Shown here: positions 42,742 through 51,201 of the stretch, one piece after another
How the letters are laid out: the number at the start of each line of letters is the position of its first letter
How positions within the stretch are numbered: position 1 is the first letter of the stretch
Source: UBA9659 sp965208605
GTDB lineage: Bacteria > Pseudomonadota > Gammaproteobacteria > Pseudomonadales > Azotimanducaceae
Length of the DNA: 64,000 nucleotides
Assembly: GCA_965208605.1 (NCBI GenBank)
Contig: OZ242345.1
Location: 310,001 to 374,000 of the forward strand
Direction: 5' to 3'
The notes under the pieces: model-generated
Databases searched by the model: none
Told to the model about the DNA's origin: nothing
What the model saw: the letters and a program-made list of their open reading frames with translations, nothing else
Translations under genes and position numbers: made by a program

Positions 42742-43668
42742 TTATTTATAACTTCTGGGGTCGGTTAATTCTCTAGGTGTCAGGTCTTTTACCTTCTGCT
42801 CAATCTGATAGACAACCTGCTTGACTTGCTCGGGACTCAACACCTGGTTTTGCTTTTTACGGAAATAACAGTGAATCTCTTCCAGCGAAAGCACTGGAAC
42901 GGCTGCTGTGCCTTTCCGCTTAATATCCCAACCTGGGAGTACCACAACCGGGTGCACCGGCACATCCTGTCCGGTTGCCTGGGTCAGCCAGTTACTCGCG
43001 TCCTTTGATTGTCTTGCAGCCTGTTTTGTTGATTTATCATCCCAGTGTTCCGGAGAATAGTAGAGGACGTCGTCTTCATAGATGGCTTCGTCTTTATAGG
43101 CGACTTCGTGCGTCTTCTGACCGTTTAACCTAGGCTTTGACTTGCCTTTGGTTTCCACTGCGAAGACCCCGCCCGCCCCCACCAGGATATGGTCAATATT
43201 AAATTTTATATTAGGCTTTTTCTTTATCAGCACATCATGAAACACCTGCCAGCCGTCCAACATGAGAAGGTTCAGTTCTTGCCCCACCACTAGTTCACAT
43301 TCATAACCCAGGCGATTGTTGCGGATATTTTCCTGTAGTTTAAATAGCTTTCGCATGGTGTAGATAAACCAAGCCCCAAATATCAGAACCAGTAGCCCCA
43401 TCACTAGCCCCGAAGAGAGGGCCCGGGTGTATACCAATAGTGAAACTATGACTGATACCAAACACAACTGGGTGATATGAGACATGGCCTCATGAGTCTG
43501 GGCGACTAGTTTCTGCCCTACAAACGCCCCTGGCGGACGCCGCATAGATTCGCTTTCCCATAAAGGGTGGGCAAATCTCTTATTATGTTGTTGCTTTTGA
43601 TAGTGCAAAAACAAACCAATGAGCAACAAGGGCACAAGAGCCAAGAGCGCAGAAATGAAGTTTGACAT
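42742..43668 (-). CDS. membrane protein with nuclease-related domain (NERD)
   Basis: This 308-residue protein has three hydrophobic segments in its first 130 residues (SALLALVPLLLIGLFL, LCLVSVIVSLLVY, LVMGLLVLIFGAWFIY). A NERD domain follows: GYECELVVGQELNLL, VFHDVLI, NIDHILVGAGGVFAVETKGK. The D...E.K pattern (DHI...VETK) is that of a PD-(D/E)XK-like nuclease fold. I took the ATG at 43668 because AAAAGGA lies 7 bases upstream; the frame to 43785 overlaps the SDR gene. NERD proteins are common but largely uncharacterised. Role in DNA processing or defence cannot be told from this context. Confidence 0.82.
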   Translation of the reverse strand: MSNFISALLALVPLLLIGLFLHYQKQQHNKRFAHPLWESESMRRPPGAFVGQKLVAQTHEAMSHITQLCLVSVIVSLLVYTRALSSGLVMGLLVLIFGAWFIYTMRKLFKLQENIRNNRLGYECELVVGQELNLLMLDGWQVFHDVLIKKKPNIKFNIDHILVGAGGVFAVETKGKSKPRLNGQKTHEVAYKDEAIYEDDVLYYSPEHWDDKSTKQAARQSKDASNWLTQATGQDVPVHPVVVLPGWDIKRKGTAAVPVLSLEEIHCYFRKKQNQVLSPEQVKQVVYQIEQKVKDLTPRELTDPRSYK

Positions 43669-43714
43669 AGCAGTTCCTTTTATATGTTGACGAGGTTGAA
43701 ATCTGAGTGTCTGC

Positions 43715-44491
43715 TCAAGGCCAATCGCCCTCGCCATAGACGCTTTGTAGGCGGCGCATGCCAGAGAGCCAGCGGTCGTAATCACTCGCCTTGCGTTGCA
43801 TATAGATTAGCACCTCCGAATGAGGCAGTACTAAAAATCTTTCCTCACTGAGTGCGGCCATCACCGTGTCGCACACTGCTTCTGGTTCAAGCATGCCATC
43901 AACGCTGGCAACGCCATGTTCATTGCCAACCGTCATGGCGGTACGCACTGCCTGGGGGCAGAGGAGGGAGACTTTTAATCCTCGGTCGCCATAGGTGACT
44001 GCGAGCCATTCTGCAAAGCCCACTGCTGCATGTTTGGTGACTGCATAAGGTGCGGAGCCTATCTGCGTCAACAGGCCAGCAGCAGATGATGTATTCAAAA
44101 AATAACCCGCTCCTCGTTTCAACATGCCGGGCAGGGCTGCCCGTGCCGCATAGACATGCGCCATCACATTGATTTGCCAGATATTTTCCCAGTCCTCATT
44201 GGATACCTCGGGTCCGCCATTGGCTCCAATACCCGCATTGTTGCACAGCAGATCAATGTGCCCATAGTCATTTTCTGCGGTCTTGATGAGCTTGATGATG
44301 GCCGCCTCATCAGCCACATTGGTCGGTATCGCCCGAGCGCCAAGCTTCTTTGCCACCTGCTGTAGCTTCTCCGTATCCACATCGGCAATCACTAGTTGCC
44401 GGGCACCTTCATCAGCGAAGCGCTTCGCCAGGGCGCGACCAATACCACTGGCAGCACCCGTAATGACAACGACCTTATCTTTTACTTCCAT
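43715..44491 (-). CDS. short-chain dehydrogenase/reductase (SDR)
   Basis: This 258-residue classical SDR has the cofactor motif TGAASGIG (residues 11-18), CNNAGIG, the catalytic Ser in NTSSAAG and YAVTK. The Asp in VIADVDTEK after strand beta2 suggests NAD(H) preference. I took ATG at 44491 (MEVKDKVVVITG); the longer frame has no support. Substrate unknown. It lies just upstream of the NERD gene on the same strand and is divergent from the next gene. Confidence 0.92.
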   Translation of the reverse strand: MEVKDKVVVITGAASGIGRALAKRFADEGARQLVIADVDTEKLQQVAKKLGARAIPTNVADEAAIIKLIKTAENDYGHIDLLCNNAGIGANGGPEVSNEDWENIWQINVMAHVYAARAALPGMLKRGAGYFLNTSSAAGLLTQIGSAPYAVTKHAAVGFAEWLAVTYGDRGLKVSLLCPQAVRTAMTVGNEHGVASVDGMLEPEAVCDTVMAALSEERFLVLPHSEVLIYMQRKASDYDRWLSGMRRLQSVYGEGDWP

Positions 44492-44587
44492 TTTGATTAC
44501 CTTATATGACCAGCGATACTGATACTGACTAGAAACGGAACATGTTACACTTTTTTTATTATGGACTCTAAGCACTGAGGCAAGGGA

Positions 44588-45262
44588 ATGGGAATAAAAG
44601 CCAAAACAGCAATCGTATTATCCGCTCTGGGAACAGTATTTTTTATAGTATTTTTTCTAGGCGTCTCAATATACATCATCCTCAAGCCTAGTTCAGATGC
44701 ATTAGTGTCCAAGCGTTTGCTGGGCAAGTGGGACTGTGTTGTGGAAATACAAAAAGAAGGAATCACTACTAGAATAAATATTGAAAATACCTTTGTGAGA
44801 AATGGCAGATACAATGCTTTTGGTGTGCTCAGTTTAGATACGCCTCTGGAAAGCGTCTTGTCTAGTGTCGTGACGGGTCAGGAAGCACGTATTATTACCA
44901 ATATAGTATCGGACACTTTTAGTCTTAATTATTGGGTGTCTGAAACCGGTGACTGGGAAGTCCATAAAGGCATGCTTATCCTGACGGCAACAGATACGAA
45001 AATAAATAGGAACACCTATTCAGAAATGAATATATATGCTGCTCTTCAGGCGGGGTTTTCTAAATCAAAAACAAAAATTATTGCTCAGCAAATACAAGGT
45101 TATACGAAGTATCTTAACGAAGCCTTTATGGCAATGCTGCCTCAGGGGATCAGCGATGCTTCCGAAATAGTCATCCATTCTGAAACCTCCTGGAGTTTCA
45201 TTTCCGAAAGCGAAGGCAGTGAAACGCTGTGTTCAAGACCCACTAACGCGCCTGTTGACTAG
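44588..45262 (+). CDS. hypothetical membrane-anchored protein
   Basis: This 224-residue protein has one N-terminal TM segment (TAIVLSALGTVFFIVFFLGVSIYIIL) and a probable periplasmic domain beginning SKRLLGKWDCVVEIQKEG, which has the look of a small beta-rich lipocalin-like domain (LLGKWDC), although I cannot assign a family. The coding sequence is noticeably AT-richer than its neighbours. It is divergent from the SDR gene and its 3' end overlaps the convergent ACAD-like gene by 20 bases. Confidence 0.7.
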   Translation: MGIKAKTAIVLSALGTVFFIVFFLGVSIYIILKPSSDALVSKRLLGKWDCVVEIQKEGITTRINIENTFVRNGRYNAFGVLSLDTPLESVLSSVVTGQEARIITNIVSDTFSLNYWVSETGDWEVHKGMLILTATDTKINRNTYSEMNIYAALQAGFSKSKTKIIAQQIQGYTKYLNEAFMAMLPQGISDASEIVIHSETSWSFISESEGSETLCSRPTNAPVD

Positions 45263-46445
45263 ACCCTGATATTTGTTGATAGATAAGATCTCGCTGCATT
45301 GTCCCGCTCAGTGCATCGCCGAGATGGCGTTGCAAATCAGCCAGGACTTTTGCTTCTTCCTCAAAAGGCAGGCGGGGTTCATTGCTTGTATGAAGATTGC
45401 TTGTATGAAGATTGCTCGTATGAGAATCACTGCCCGGCGTCTCGTCCCGGTGCAGTAGCAGATAGTAGCCCATAAGCTCCTGCAACATCTTGATGGCACG
45501 GCTGCGCATCTCAGTGGCTTCCAGATTCAGTAGCAGCTCCCGTCCTCCCTCGAGAAACCAGGTCAGCATCGCATCCAGTCTAATCTGGAATTGTGTCAAC
45601 TGAGTGGCTAATGTTTTATGGCTTTTCTGAAGATAGCCCTTCTGAAGATGGCTCTTCTGGAGATAGCCCTTCTGGTTGGCACCCTGACCTATCCCTCGGC
45701 TGATATGCGCCAGGGCCAGATGCAACTCCAGCAGTATCAAATAACTTGACTGATGCCTTGCCAGTGCTTGGCGCCCCTGGCCGGGCTTGCCCAGTAGGGA
45801 AGCGCGGCCGACAAACAGCTCCTCAAGACTGAGCCGGGAGGGCGTTACCGACACCCTGCCGTCTTCGGGCATGTTGTGCCTGTTCAGATCAATTAGTAGA
45901 TGCGCGCCTGGGTCTTGCAGTAGCAGACAAAAGCAGGTCGCTGCTTGAGGTGCTCCTGACACAGACCTGCCCAGGTCTGGTGTCTGGTCATCACCTTTCT
46001 GATAATTAACTGCCTGATAATCAAGAGCACCGGTCAGTCGCCAGCCCTCCGCGTTTGGCGTCACCGCGACTTGATTGTCATGGTCCTGGGCCAGGCCCCA
46101 AGGCCTACTGAGTGCCATGATTCCGGGCAGATACTGCGCCTGTTGCTGGTGACTACCCATGCCCAGTAATAGCGGGGCAATGATTCGGAAGCGGTCATCG
46201 GGTAGGGGGCAGAGGTGCCGTGCTTGTGCCTGTATCCATAAGACTTGCTGTTGCCGGGACCAGCCGGGGCCGCCCAGTTCCCGAGGCCAGTCCGGTACCA
46301 GCCAGCCTTGCTGATGCAAGGCATGGAACCAGTCTTGGGGGGGAATGCCCGGATACCAATGATGACTGATAAAGGCATCCAGGCTAGAGCTGAATGCTTG
46401 GTCGGGCAGGTCCCGCTTGGATTCAATGCTTAAGTGCAACTTCAC
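45243..46445 (-). CDS. acyl-CoA dehydrogenase-like protein, divergent, with tandem insertions
   Basis: The N-terminal half of this 400-residue protein follows the ACAD plan: LHQQGWLVPDWPRELGGPGWSRQQQVLW, then a degenerate middle domain (GWRLTGALDYQAVNYQ). The C-terminal helical domain is recognisable (ARHQSSYLILLELHLALAHISRGIGQ) but lacks an obvious catalytic Glu and ends early. Two arrays of 5-6-residue units interrupt it: QKGYL/QKSHL (nt about 45620-45680) and HTSNL (nt about 45383-45430). It may be a non-catalytic or altered ACAD. It is the last gene of a minus-strand run behind the VWA and J-domain genes. Confidence 0.72.
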   Translation of the reverse strand: MKLHLSIESKRDLPDQAFSSSLDAFISHHWYPGIPPQDWFHALHQQGWLVPDWPRELGGPGWSRQQQVLWIQAQARHLCPLPDDRFRIIAPLLLGMGSHQQQAQYLPGIMALSRPWGLAQDHDNQVAVTPNAEGWRLTGALDYQAVNYQKGDDQTPDLGRSVSGAPQAATCFCLLLQDPGAHLLIDLNRHNMPEDGRVSVTPSRLSLEELFVGRASLLGKPGQGRQALARHQSSYLILLELHLALAHISRGIGQGANQKGYLQKSHLQKGYLQKSHKTLATQLTQFQIRLDAMLTWFLEGGRELLLNLEATEMRSRAIKMLQELMGYYLLLHRDETPGSDSHTSNLHTSNLHTSNEPRLPFEEEAKVLADLQRHLGDALSGTMQRDLIYQQISGSSQQAR

Positions 46446-46511
46446 CCTCCCCGAACCCCGTCAGAATCAAAGAAGCCAGTTTTTTGCTGTCATTCCCGGG
46501 CTTGCCTGATA

Positions 46512-47243
46512 CTACCCATGACCCTGGTTTCTCAGTGTCATCAAGAGGTCTTTGGCGGCGTTTATTTTTGCCGCCAGATAAGTGGAACCCCCACGGTCGG
46601 GGTGGATTTTTTGCATCAGCTGACGATGTGTCTTGACGATCTGCTCAGCCCCGGCATCCGGGGGGAGACCCAGTATGTCCAATGCCTGGGTCTCGTTCAT
46701 GTCTCCTGAGGCACCGGCCTGGGTGCCCGCGCCCCCATGCCCCGTCTCCATACCATCAGTATGGGCTTGCCAGCCGGGATGCTCTCGATCAAGGTAAGCC
46801 ATGAGCAGGTTGTATGAATCCGAATCAGTTTGACATTCGCTCAGGAGGGCAAGCAGGTCGTCAAGTGTCATCTCGGACAGCTGAGTACCTTTATAGCTAC
46901 CCGTCAAGACCCTGCCGTCCATCTGCCCGGTCTTGTGCGTCAGCACTAGATGAATATATCGGGAACTGATTTCACTTGATTCTGGCATCCTTCCCCCAGC
47001 AGAGCCGCCACCCCATCCCGAATGTCGAAAAGACTGATAGAGAGAGGCCGCCTGCATGCCCCTGGCCAAGAGTCTGATGACGAGGGGCAGGGCAGCGCCA
47101 ACAAAGGCAAATAAGGGATGCAAGATGCCGGTGCCGCCCATATAGAGGAGTGCCACGCCTATCAGGACTGCCAGATAAATCGTGAAAAATTGCTTGACGG
47201 ACAAGCGACTTTTATTGAGCAACTTACGTAGTAGCAGATACAA
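46512..47243 (-). CDS. membrane-anchored J-domain protein
   Basis: This 243-residue protein has two N-terminal TM segments (residues about 18-37 and 41-60), a middle region with DLLALLSECQTDSDSYNLLMAYLDREHPGW, and a C-terminal J domain (DILGLPPDAGAEQIVKTHRQLMQKIHPDRGG; HPD at residues 214-216). Type III J proteins recruit DnaK to a particular site; here that would be the inner membrane. Membrane-anchored proteins with a C-terminal J domain recall the mitochondrial import motor protein Pam18. Upstream lies the VWA-domain gene, with three 13-bp tandem units in between (47303-47341). Confidence 0.88.
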   Translation of the reverse strand: MYLLLRKLLNKSRLSVKQFFTIYLAVLIGVALLYMGGTGILHPLFAFVGAALPLVIRLLARGMQAASLYQSFRHSGWGGGSAGGRMPESSEISSRYIHLVLTHKTGQMDGRVLTGSYKGTQLSEMTLDDLLALLSECQTDSDSYNLLMAYLDREHPGWQAHTDGMETGHGGAGTQAGASGDMNETQALDILGLPPDAGAEQIVKTHRQLMQKIHPDRGGSTYLAAKINAAKDLLMTLRNQGHG

Positions 47244-47302
47244 GGCAACTGCTATGACAAAAATAATAATAATGCGTATCAGACGACTGCTCCTTTAATG
47301 GG

Positions 47303-47341
47303 GATTCTTGTGATGGATTCTTGTGATGGATTCTTGTGATG
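47303..47341. repeat. three tandem 13-bp units
   Basis: GATTCTTGTGATG stands three times in a row between the VWA gene and the J-domain gene, followed by a related GTTTTTTCGTGATG. The array lies in the leader of the J-domain gene. Confidence 0.85.
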
Positions 47342-47367
47342 GTTTTTTCGTGATGAGGTAGTAGACG

Positions 47368-48078
47368 CTAATCCTGCCGAGAGGCTTTAAGTTGTCGCCA
47401 TAGCAACCGGTATTGATTGTCCCCCTTGCCTTTGCTGGGTGCCTCTAGGGCTTGCCGGCCACCGGTGGCGAAGAGGGCAACCGCCGAGAGAAGGTCTTTT
47501 AATTCCGAGGCACTCTGCAGGTCAAATGGCGCATAGGCACCCCCACTGAGGGTGGCGATCTGTTGGAAGATGTTTTTGACCTGGGCATTATGCCCTTCTT
47601 GAAACATAAACATAGGCAGCCCCAGGACACCCATCTTGCCCGCAAGATGACACAAGAGATCCGGCTCTTCTTCTATGGCATCTCCCACAAAGACGACAGC
47701 TCTCAGGCGATTGCTCTGATGTACCTTGAGGGCATGTTGCATCACCCGTCTGATTTGCGTATAGCCGCCCATGCACCGGACCGAAGCCATGGCTGCCAAG
47801 AGGGACTCAGCAGAAGTACACCACCGACTGGCACGAAATTGATTAAAGCCACGGTAATAGCAGAGTTGGATATTGAGATTGCCGATATGTGATGTGCTGC
47901 TGAACATCTGAGCTTGCAGATGGCAGCCTCTATCCCAGGTGGGTTCTCGACTGGCGGTCGCATCCATAGCAAAGAGCAACCGACTAGCATCCGAGTTGCT
48001 GGTCTGCACGGGTGTTTGGGCGACCTCTTGTAAAAATTGCCGCACCGCTTTGCCTGATGCTGGCGATTTGTCTGGCAT
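47368..48078 (-). CDS. VWA-domain protein
   Basis: This 236-residue soluble protein has a von Willebrand A fold. The metal site motif is MDATASREPTWDRG (DxTxS type), with a threonine in GGYTQIRRVM and a VVFVGDAIEEEPD strand carrying the further Asp. The fold binds partner proteins through a divalent metal. It is probably co-transcribed with the membrane J-domain gene, so a chaperone-linked function is plausible, but unproven. The C-terminal LLWRQLKASRQD tail is hydrophilic. The gene is divergent from the 5'-nucleotidase. Confidence 0.85.
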   Translation of the reverse strand: MPDKSPASGKAVRQFLQEVAQTPVQTSNSDASRLLFAMDATASREPTWDRGCHLQAQMFSSTSHIGNLNIQLCYYRGFNQFRASRWCTSAESLLAAMASVRCMGGYTQIRRVMQHALKVHQSNRLRAVVFVGDAIEEEPDLLCHLAGKMGVLGLPMFMFQEGHNAQVKNIFQQIATLSGGAYAPFDLQSASELKDLLSAVALFATGGRQALEAPSKGKGDNQYRLLWRQLKASRQD

Positions 48079-48267
48079 CCGAGTCTCCGTCTTGATACTC
48101 AGTGGTTGCTCTTGGAATATCTTTTGTCGCTGTCTTAGATGGCACCAGAGTGTATGCTTGTCAGCAGTTGTGTGCTATCTATGCGCCATTATAAAAGCTT
48201 CAGCAGGGCTCAGCATAGGTGTCGGCTATTAAAACTATTAGCATTATTAGCGTGATGCAAAGGAGCA

Positions 48268-49401
48268 GTGCGGTCATTGACTAGACTGGTTATTGGTATT
48301 TCCAGTAGCGCCCTCTTTGACCTGAGGGAAGGCGATGGGGTGTACCGGAATGAAGGCGTGGCGGCATATACCCGTTATCAAATTGAGCGGGAAGCGGTGC
48401 CCTTGGCACCCGGTAGTGCCTTCCATCTGGTGAGAAAGCTGCTCGCCATCAATGACCTGCTAGAGCAGGAGGATAGGGTGGAGGTGATTCTGCTCTCCCG
48501 GAATACGGCGGACACCGGGCTGAGGGTGTTCAAGTCCATTGAACATCATGCATTGCCGATTATCCGGGCGGCATTCACCGGCGGCTCCCCGCCGTATCAA
48601 TATATGCGTCCTTTTGGGTGCCAACTCTTCCTGTCCACTGATCGTGAGGATGTGGTTGAAGCACTACGCATCGGCGTGGCGGCGGCGAGCATAGTGGACA
48701 GCCCTGAGCGGCTTGTCACTAACAGCCCTGAGCCGCTTGACGCAAACAGCCCTGAGCCTTCGGTTATAAACAGCCCTGAGCCGCTTGTCACTAACAGCCC
48801 TGAGCCTTCGGTTATAAACAGCCCTGAGCCGCTTGTCACTAACAGCCCTGAGCCGCATGATGCAAACAGCCCTGAGCCGCTCGACATAAACAGCCCTTTA
48901 TTTCCAGACATCCGATCCGAGCATGAATTGAGGTTTGCCTTTGACGGTGACGCCGTACTCTTTTCCGATGCGGCGGAGCGAGTCTATCAAGAAGAAGGGC
49001 GAGATGAGTTTATGCACCAGGAACGAACCGCGGCAAATGAACCCCTGCCCGGTGGTCCCTTCAAGCCTTTCCTGGCAGCATTACACTCCCTCCAACAAGA
49101 GTTTGAGGACAGCAACATCAGCCCCATTCGGACGGCACTGGTGACCGCTCGGTCAGCACCTGCCCATGAACGGGTGATCAAGACGCTCCGCTCTTGGGAC
49201 ATCAAGTTGAATGAGTGTTTATTCCTTGGGGGCTTGAAGAAAGCAGATTTTCTGCAAGCCTATCAAGCTGACATCTTCTTTGATGACCAGGCAGAACACT
49301 GCGAGCTTGCCAGTAGCGTCGCCACCACCGGACATGTCCCGCATGGCATCAGTAATCAGGCTCCCCAGGGTCCAACCGCTACTAAAAAAATGTGTATCTA
49401 A
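48268..49401 (+). CDS. 5'-nucleotidase (PF06189 type) with a tandem-repeat insertion
   Basis: This 377-residue protein resembles cytosolic 5'-nucleotidases (NT5C1-like): LVIGISSSALFDL, VEVILLSRNTADTGLRVFKSIEH, TGGSPPYQYMRPFGCQLFLSTD, then FAFDGDAVLFSDAAERVYQEEG and FFDDQAEHCE. Such enzymes dephosphorylate nucleoside monophosphates. Between the two halves sit eight 8-residue units (NSPEPLVT type), encoded by 24-bp tandem repeats (48697-48888), absent from typical homologues. The start is GTG at 48268, with AGGAG very close; a TTG at 48277 has better spacing. The 3' end overlaps the convergent TauE gene by 20 bases. Confidence 0.85.
   Translation: MRSLTRLVIGISSSALFDLREGDGVYRNEGVAAYTRYQIEREAVPLAPGSAFHLVRKLLAINDLLEQEDRVEVILLSRNTADTGLRVFKSIEHHALPIIRAAFTGGSPPYQYMRPFGCQLFLSTDREDVVEALRIGVAAASIVDSPERLVTNSPEPLDANSPEPSVINSPEPLVTNSPEPSVINSPEPLVTNSPEPHDANSPEPLDINSPLFPDIRSEHELRFAFDGDAVLFSDAAERVYQEEGRDEFMHQERTAANEPLPGGPFKPFLAALHSLQQEFEDSNISPIRTALVTARSAPAHERVIKTLRSWDIKLNECLFLGGLKKADFLQAYQADIFFDDQAEHCELASSVATTGHVPHGISNQAPQGPTATKKMCI
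48697..48888 (+). repeat. eight 24-bp tandem units inside the 5'-nucleotidase gene
   Basis: Eight contiguous 24-base units of the form AACAGCCCTGAGCCGCTTGT plus four bases encode NSPEPLVT, NSPEPLDA and NSPEPSVI variants, and a ninth is partial. The core AGCCCTNAGCNG..TTGT is shared with the array in the M16C protease (13720-13863) but is read in a different frame. Confidence 0.95.
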
Positions 49402-50182
49402 TCCCTATAATCAGGAGCAGGATGGCGAGCCCGGAACGGATAATGCCATCTGGCATCTTCACACTGAGTCGGGTGCTGAGCCAGATGGCTGGTAGAGAGC
49501 CGGTCAGCAGATAGGCAAGCAGTAGATAGTCCACATTCCCCAGAAGCAGATGCCCTATGCCCGCGACCAGAGTAAGGGGCACGGCATGGACAATATCAGT
49601 TGCCACCAGCTGGGTACCGCGCAGGCGGGGATAGAAGAGCACCAGAAAAGTAATACCCAGGGCACCAGCACCCACCGAAGACAGGGTCACCATCACGCCG
49701 AGGAAGGCACCCGCAAGGACAGTCCATAGCTGCCGGTGAGGATGCAGCCTCGCCATGCCGCGCGCTACTCGGGGGGAATCTTGCAGCCTTCCTCTCAGGA
49801 AGATCGCCAGAGAAGAAACCATCAGCATGATACCCAGACAGGTCGTGAGAATAGGGATATAGCCCGCCGAGGAAGCAAAGCAAAAATGCAGTAGTGCCAG
49901 AGTGCCCAGTGATGCCGGTAGGCTACCCAGAGCGAGCTGTCGTACCAGCTGCCAGTTGATTGTCATGCCATAAGGCTGTTCGTTATCAGACAGGCTGCCA
50001 TAAGACAGGCTGCCGACGACCTTGGTGAGGGCGCCGTATAGCAAGTCAGTACCTACTGCTATGGGCATGGGGAAGCCGAAGGCAAGCAGGGTGGGAGTCA
50101 TCAAGGAACCGCCACCGACGCCGGTCATGCCGATGATAAGCCCGACACCAGCACCCGTGATGATGTATAGCAGGATGTCCAT
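49382..50182 (-). CDS. TauE/SafE-type sulfite/anion exporter
   Basis: This 266-residue protein has about eight TM segments in two similar halves. The first half starts YIITGAGVGLIIGMTGVGGGSLMTPTLL and the second has AGAFLGVMVTLSSVGAGALGITFLVLF; both carry the family glycine-rich motif. Members export sulfite, sulfoacetate or related anions. I took the ATG at 50182 (MDILLYIITGAG) with GGAG 6 bases upstream. It lies on the same strand as cysH, 83 bases downstream of it, so a role in sulfur metabolism is plausible. Confidence 0.9.
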   Translation of the reverse strand: MDILLYIITGAGVGLIIGMTGVGGGSLMTPTLLAFGFPMPIAVGTDLLYGALTKVVGSLSYGSLSDNEQPYGMTINWQLVRQLALGSLPASLGTLALLHFCFASSAGYIPILTTCLGIMLMVSSLAIFLRGRLQDSPRVARGMARLHPHRQLWTVLAGAFLGVMVTLSSVGAGALGITFLVLFYPRLRGTQLVATDIVHAVPLTLVAGIGHLLLGNVDYLLLAYLLTGSLPAIWLSTRLSVKMPDGIIRSGLAILLLIIGIRYTFF

Positions 50183-50265
50183 TGATGCTCCTTTGCTTGG
50201 GCTATGGCTGTAATGACTGGGGTGACGAGAATGACGGGGCTGGCTGATATTACATTGCCGGTGCG

Positions 50266-51042
50266 CTAAGTACTTGACGGGTCTGCCGCCGGGTCTAGAT
50301 TGATCAGATGTAAACCACATTCACGTTGAGTTGCTTCTTCCCACCACCAGCGACCGGCCCGTTCATGCTCATTCGGCAAGACGGCACGAGTGCAGGGCGC
50401 ACAGCCGATTGAGATAAAACCCCGGTCGTGCAACTCGTTGTACGGCACCTGATTGTCGCGTATGTAGTCCCACACTTCCTTGGACTGCCAGGCCGCCAGC
50501 GGATTGAATTTGGTGATTGGTCTCTTGGCATCGACATGGGCATCGGCATCGGCATGGGCATGGGCATGGACATGGGCAAAGGAGTCGTCAACTTGCCGCT
50601 GGGGTATCTGGGTGCGAGTAGGACTCTGATCCCGCCGCTGCCCGGTAATCCAAGCATCAAACCTCGCCAGATGTCGCTGCAGAGGTGCTACCTTTCGGAT
50701 CTGGCAACATTCTTGGTGTCCATCGGTATAGAAGCTGAAGAGGCCTTTTTCTGTGACTAACTTTTCCAGTGCTAGGGCGTCCGGGGATAGGATGTCAAAA
50801 GTCAAATCCAGACGGGTGGCATAGTGCTGTCGCACCTGGTCAATAAAGCGCAACGTCTCCGGGTGCAGGCGCCCCGTATCCAGAGAGAAGACTGACAAGC
50901 GCTCCACTAGCCGGCTTGCCATGTCAATCAACACCACATCTTCTGCACCGCTAAAAGAAAGGGTAACCTTCTCAAAATCGTGCAGTGCTTCCTTCAAGAC
51001 GGCAACCGGCGACGGCTCGTCCTTTGAAACCCGCTTGGACAT
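50266..51042 (-). CDS. cysH: assimilatory adenylylsulfate (APS) reductase
   Basis: This 258-residue enzyme reduces activated sulfate to sulfite with thioredoxin or glutathione. TLSFSGAEDVVLIDMA is the PP-loop-type region. CCQIRK and CAPCTRA supply the four Cys of the 4Fe-4S cluster found in APS-using reductases, and the C-terminal ECGLH carries the catalytic Cys. The cluster cysteines suggest APS rather than PAPS as substrate. Between these regions is an unusual insertion, HVHAHAHADADAHVDA (nt about 50533-50580), encoded by a six-base-type tandem repeat. It is divergent from prpB. Confidence 0.93.
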   Translation of the reverse strand: MSKRVSKDEPSPVAVLKEALHDFEKVTLSFSGAEDVVLIDMASRLVERLSVFSLDTGRLHPETLRFIDQVRQHYATRLDLTFDILSPDALALEKLVTEKGLFSFYTDGHQECCQIRKVAPLQRHLARFDAWITGQRRDQSPTRTQIPQRQVDDSFAHVHAHAHADADAHVDAKRPITKFNPLAAWQSKEVWDYIRDNQVPYNELHDRGFISIGCAPCTRAVLPNEHERAGRWWWEEATQRECGLHLINLDPAADPSST

Positions 51043-51201
51043 TCACATTTCCCATAGTTGCTGTTGAGGCAAGCCTAGCACAAACACCAGGGGCTCAAAT
51101 CCAGCCGGTCCTGATATTTCTAGCGGGCGGCGTTTTTGTGTGCCGTTTTTGCGTGCTGTTTTTGTATACTCTAGCGGTCTTCGGCAGGGTGGGAAGTTGA
51201 T

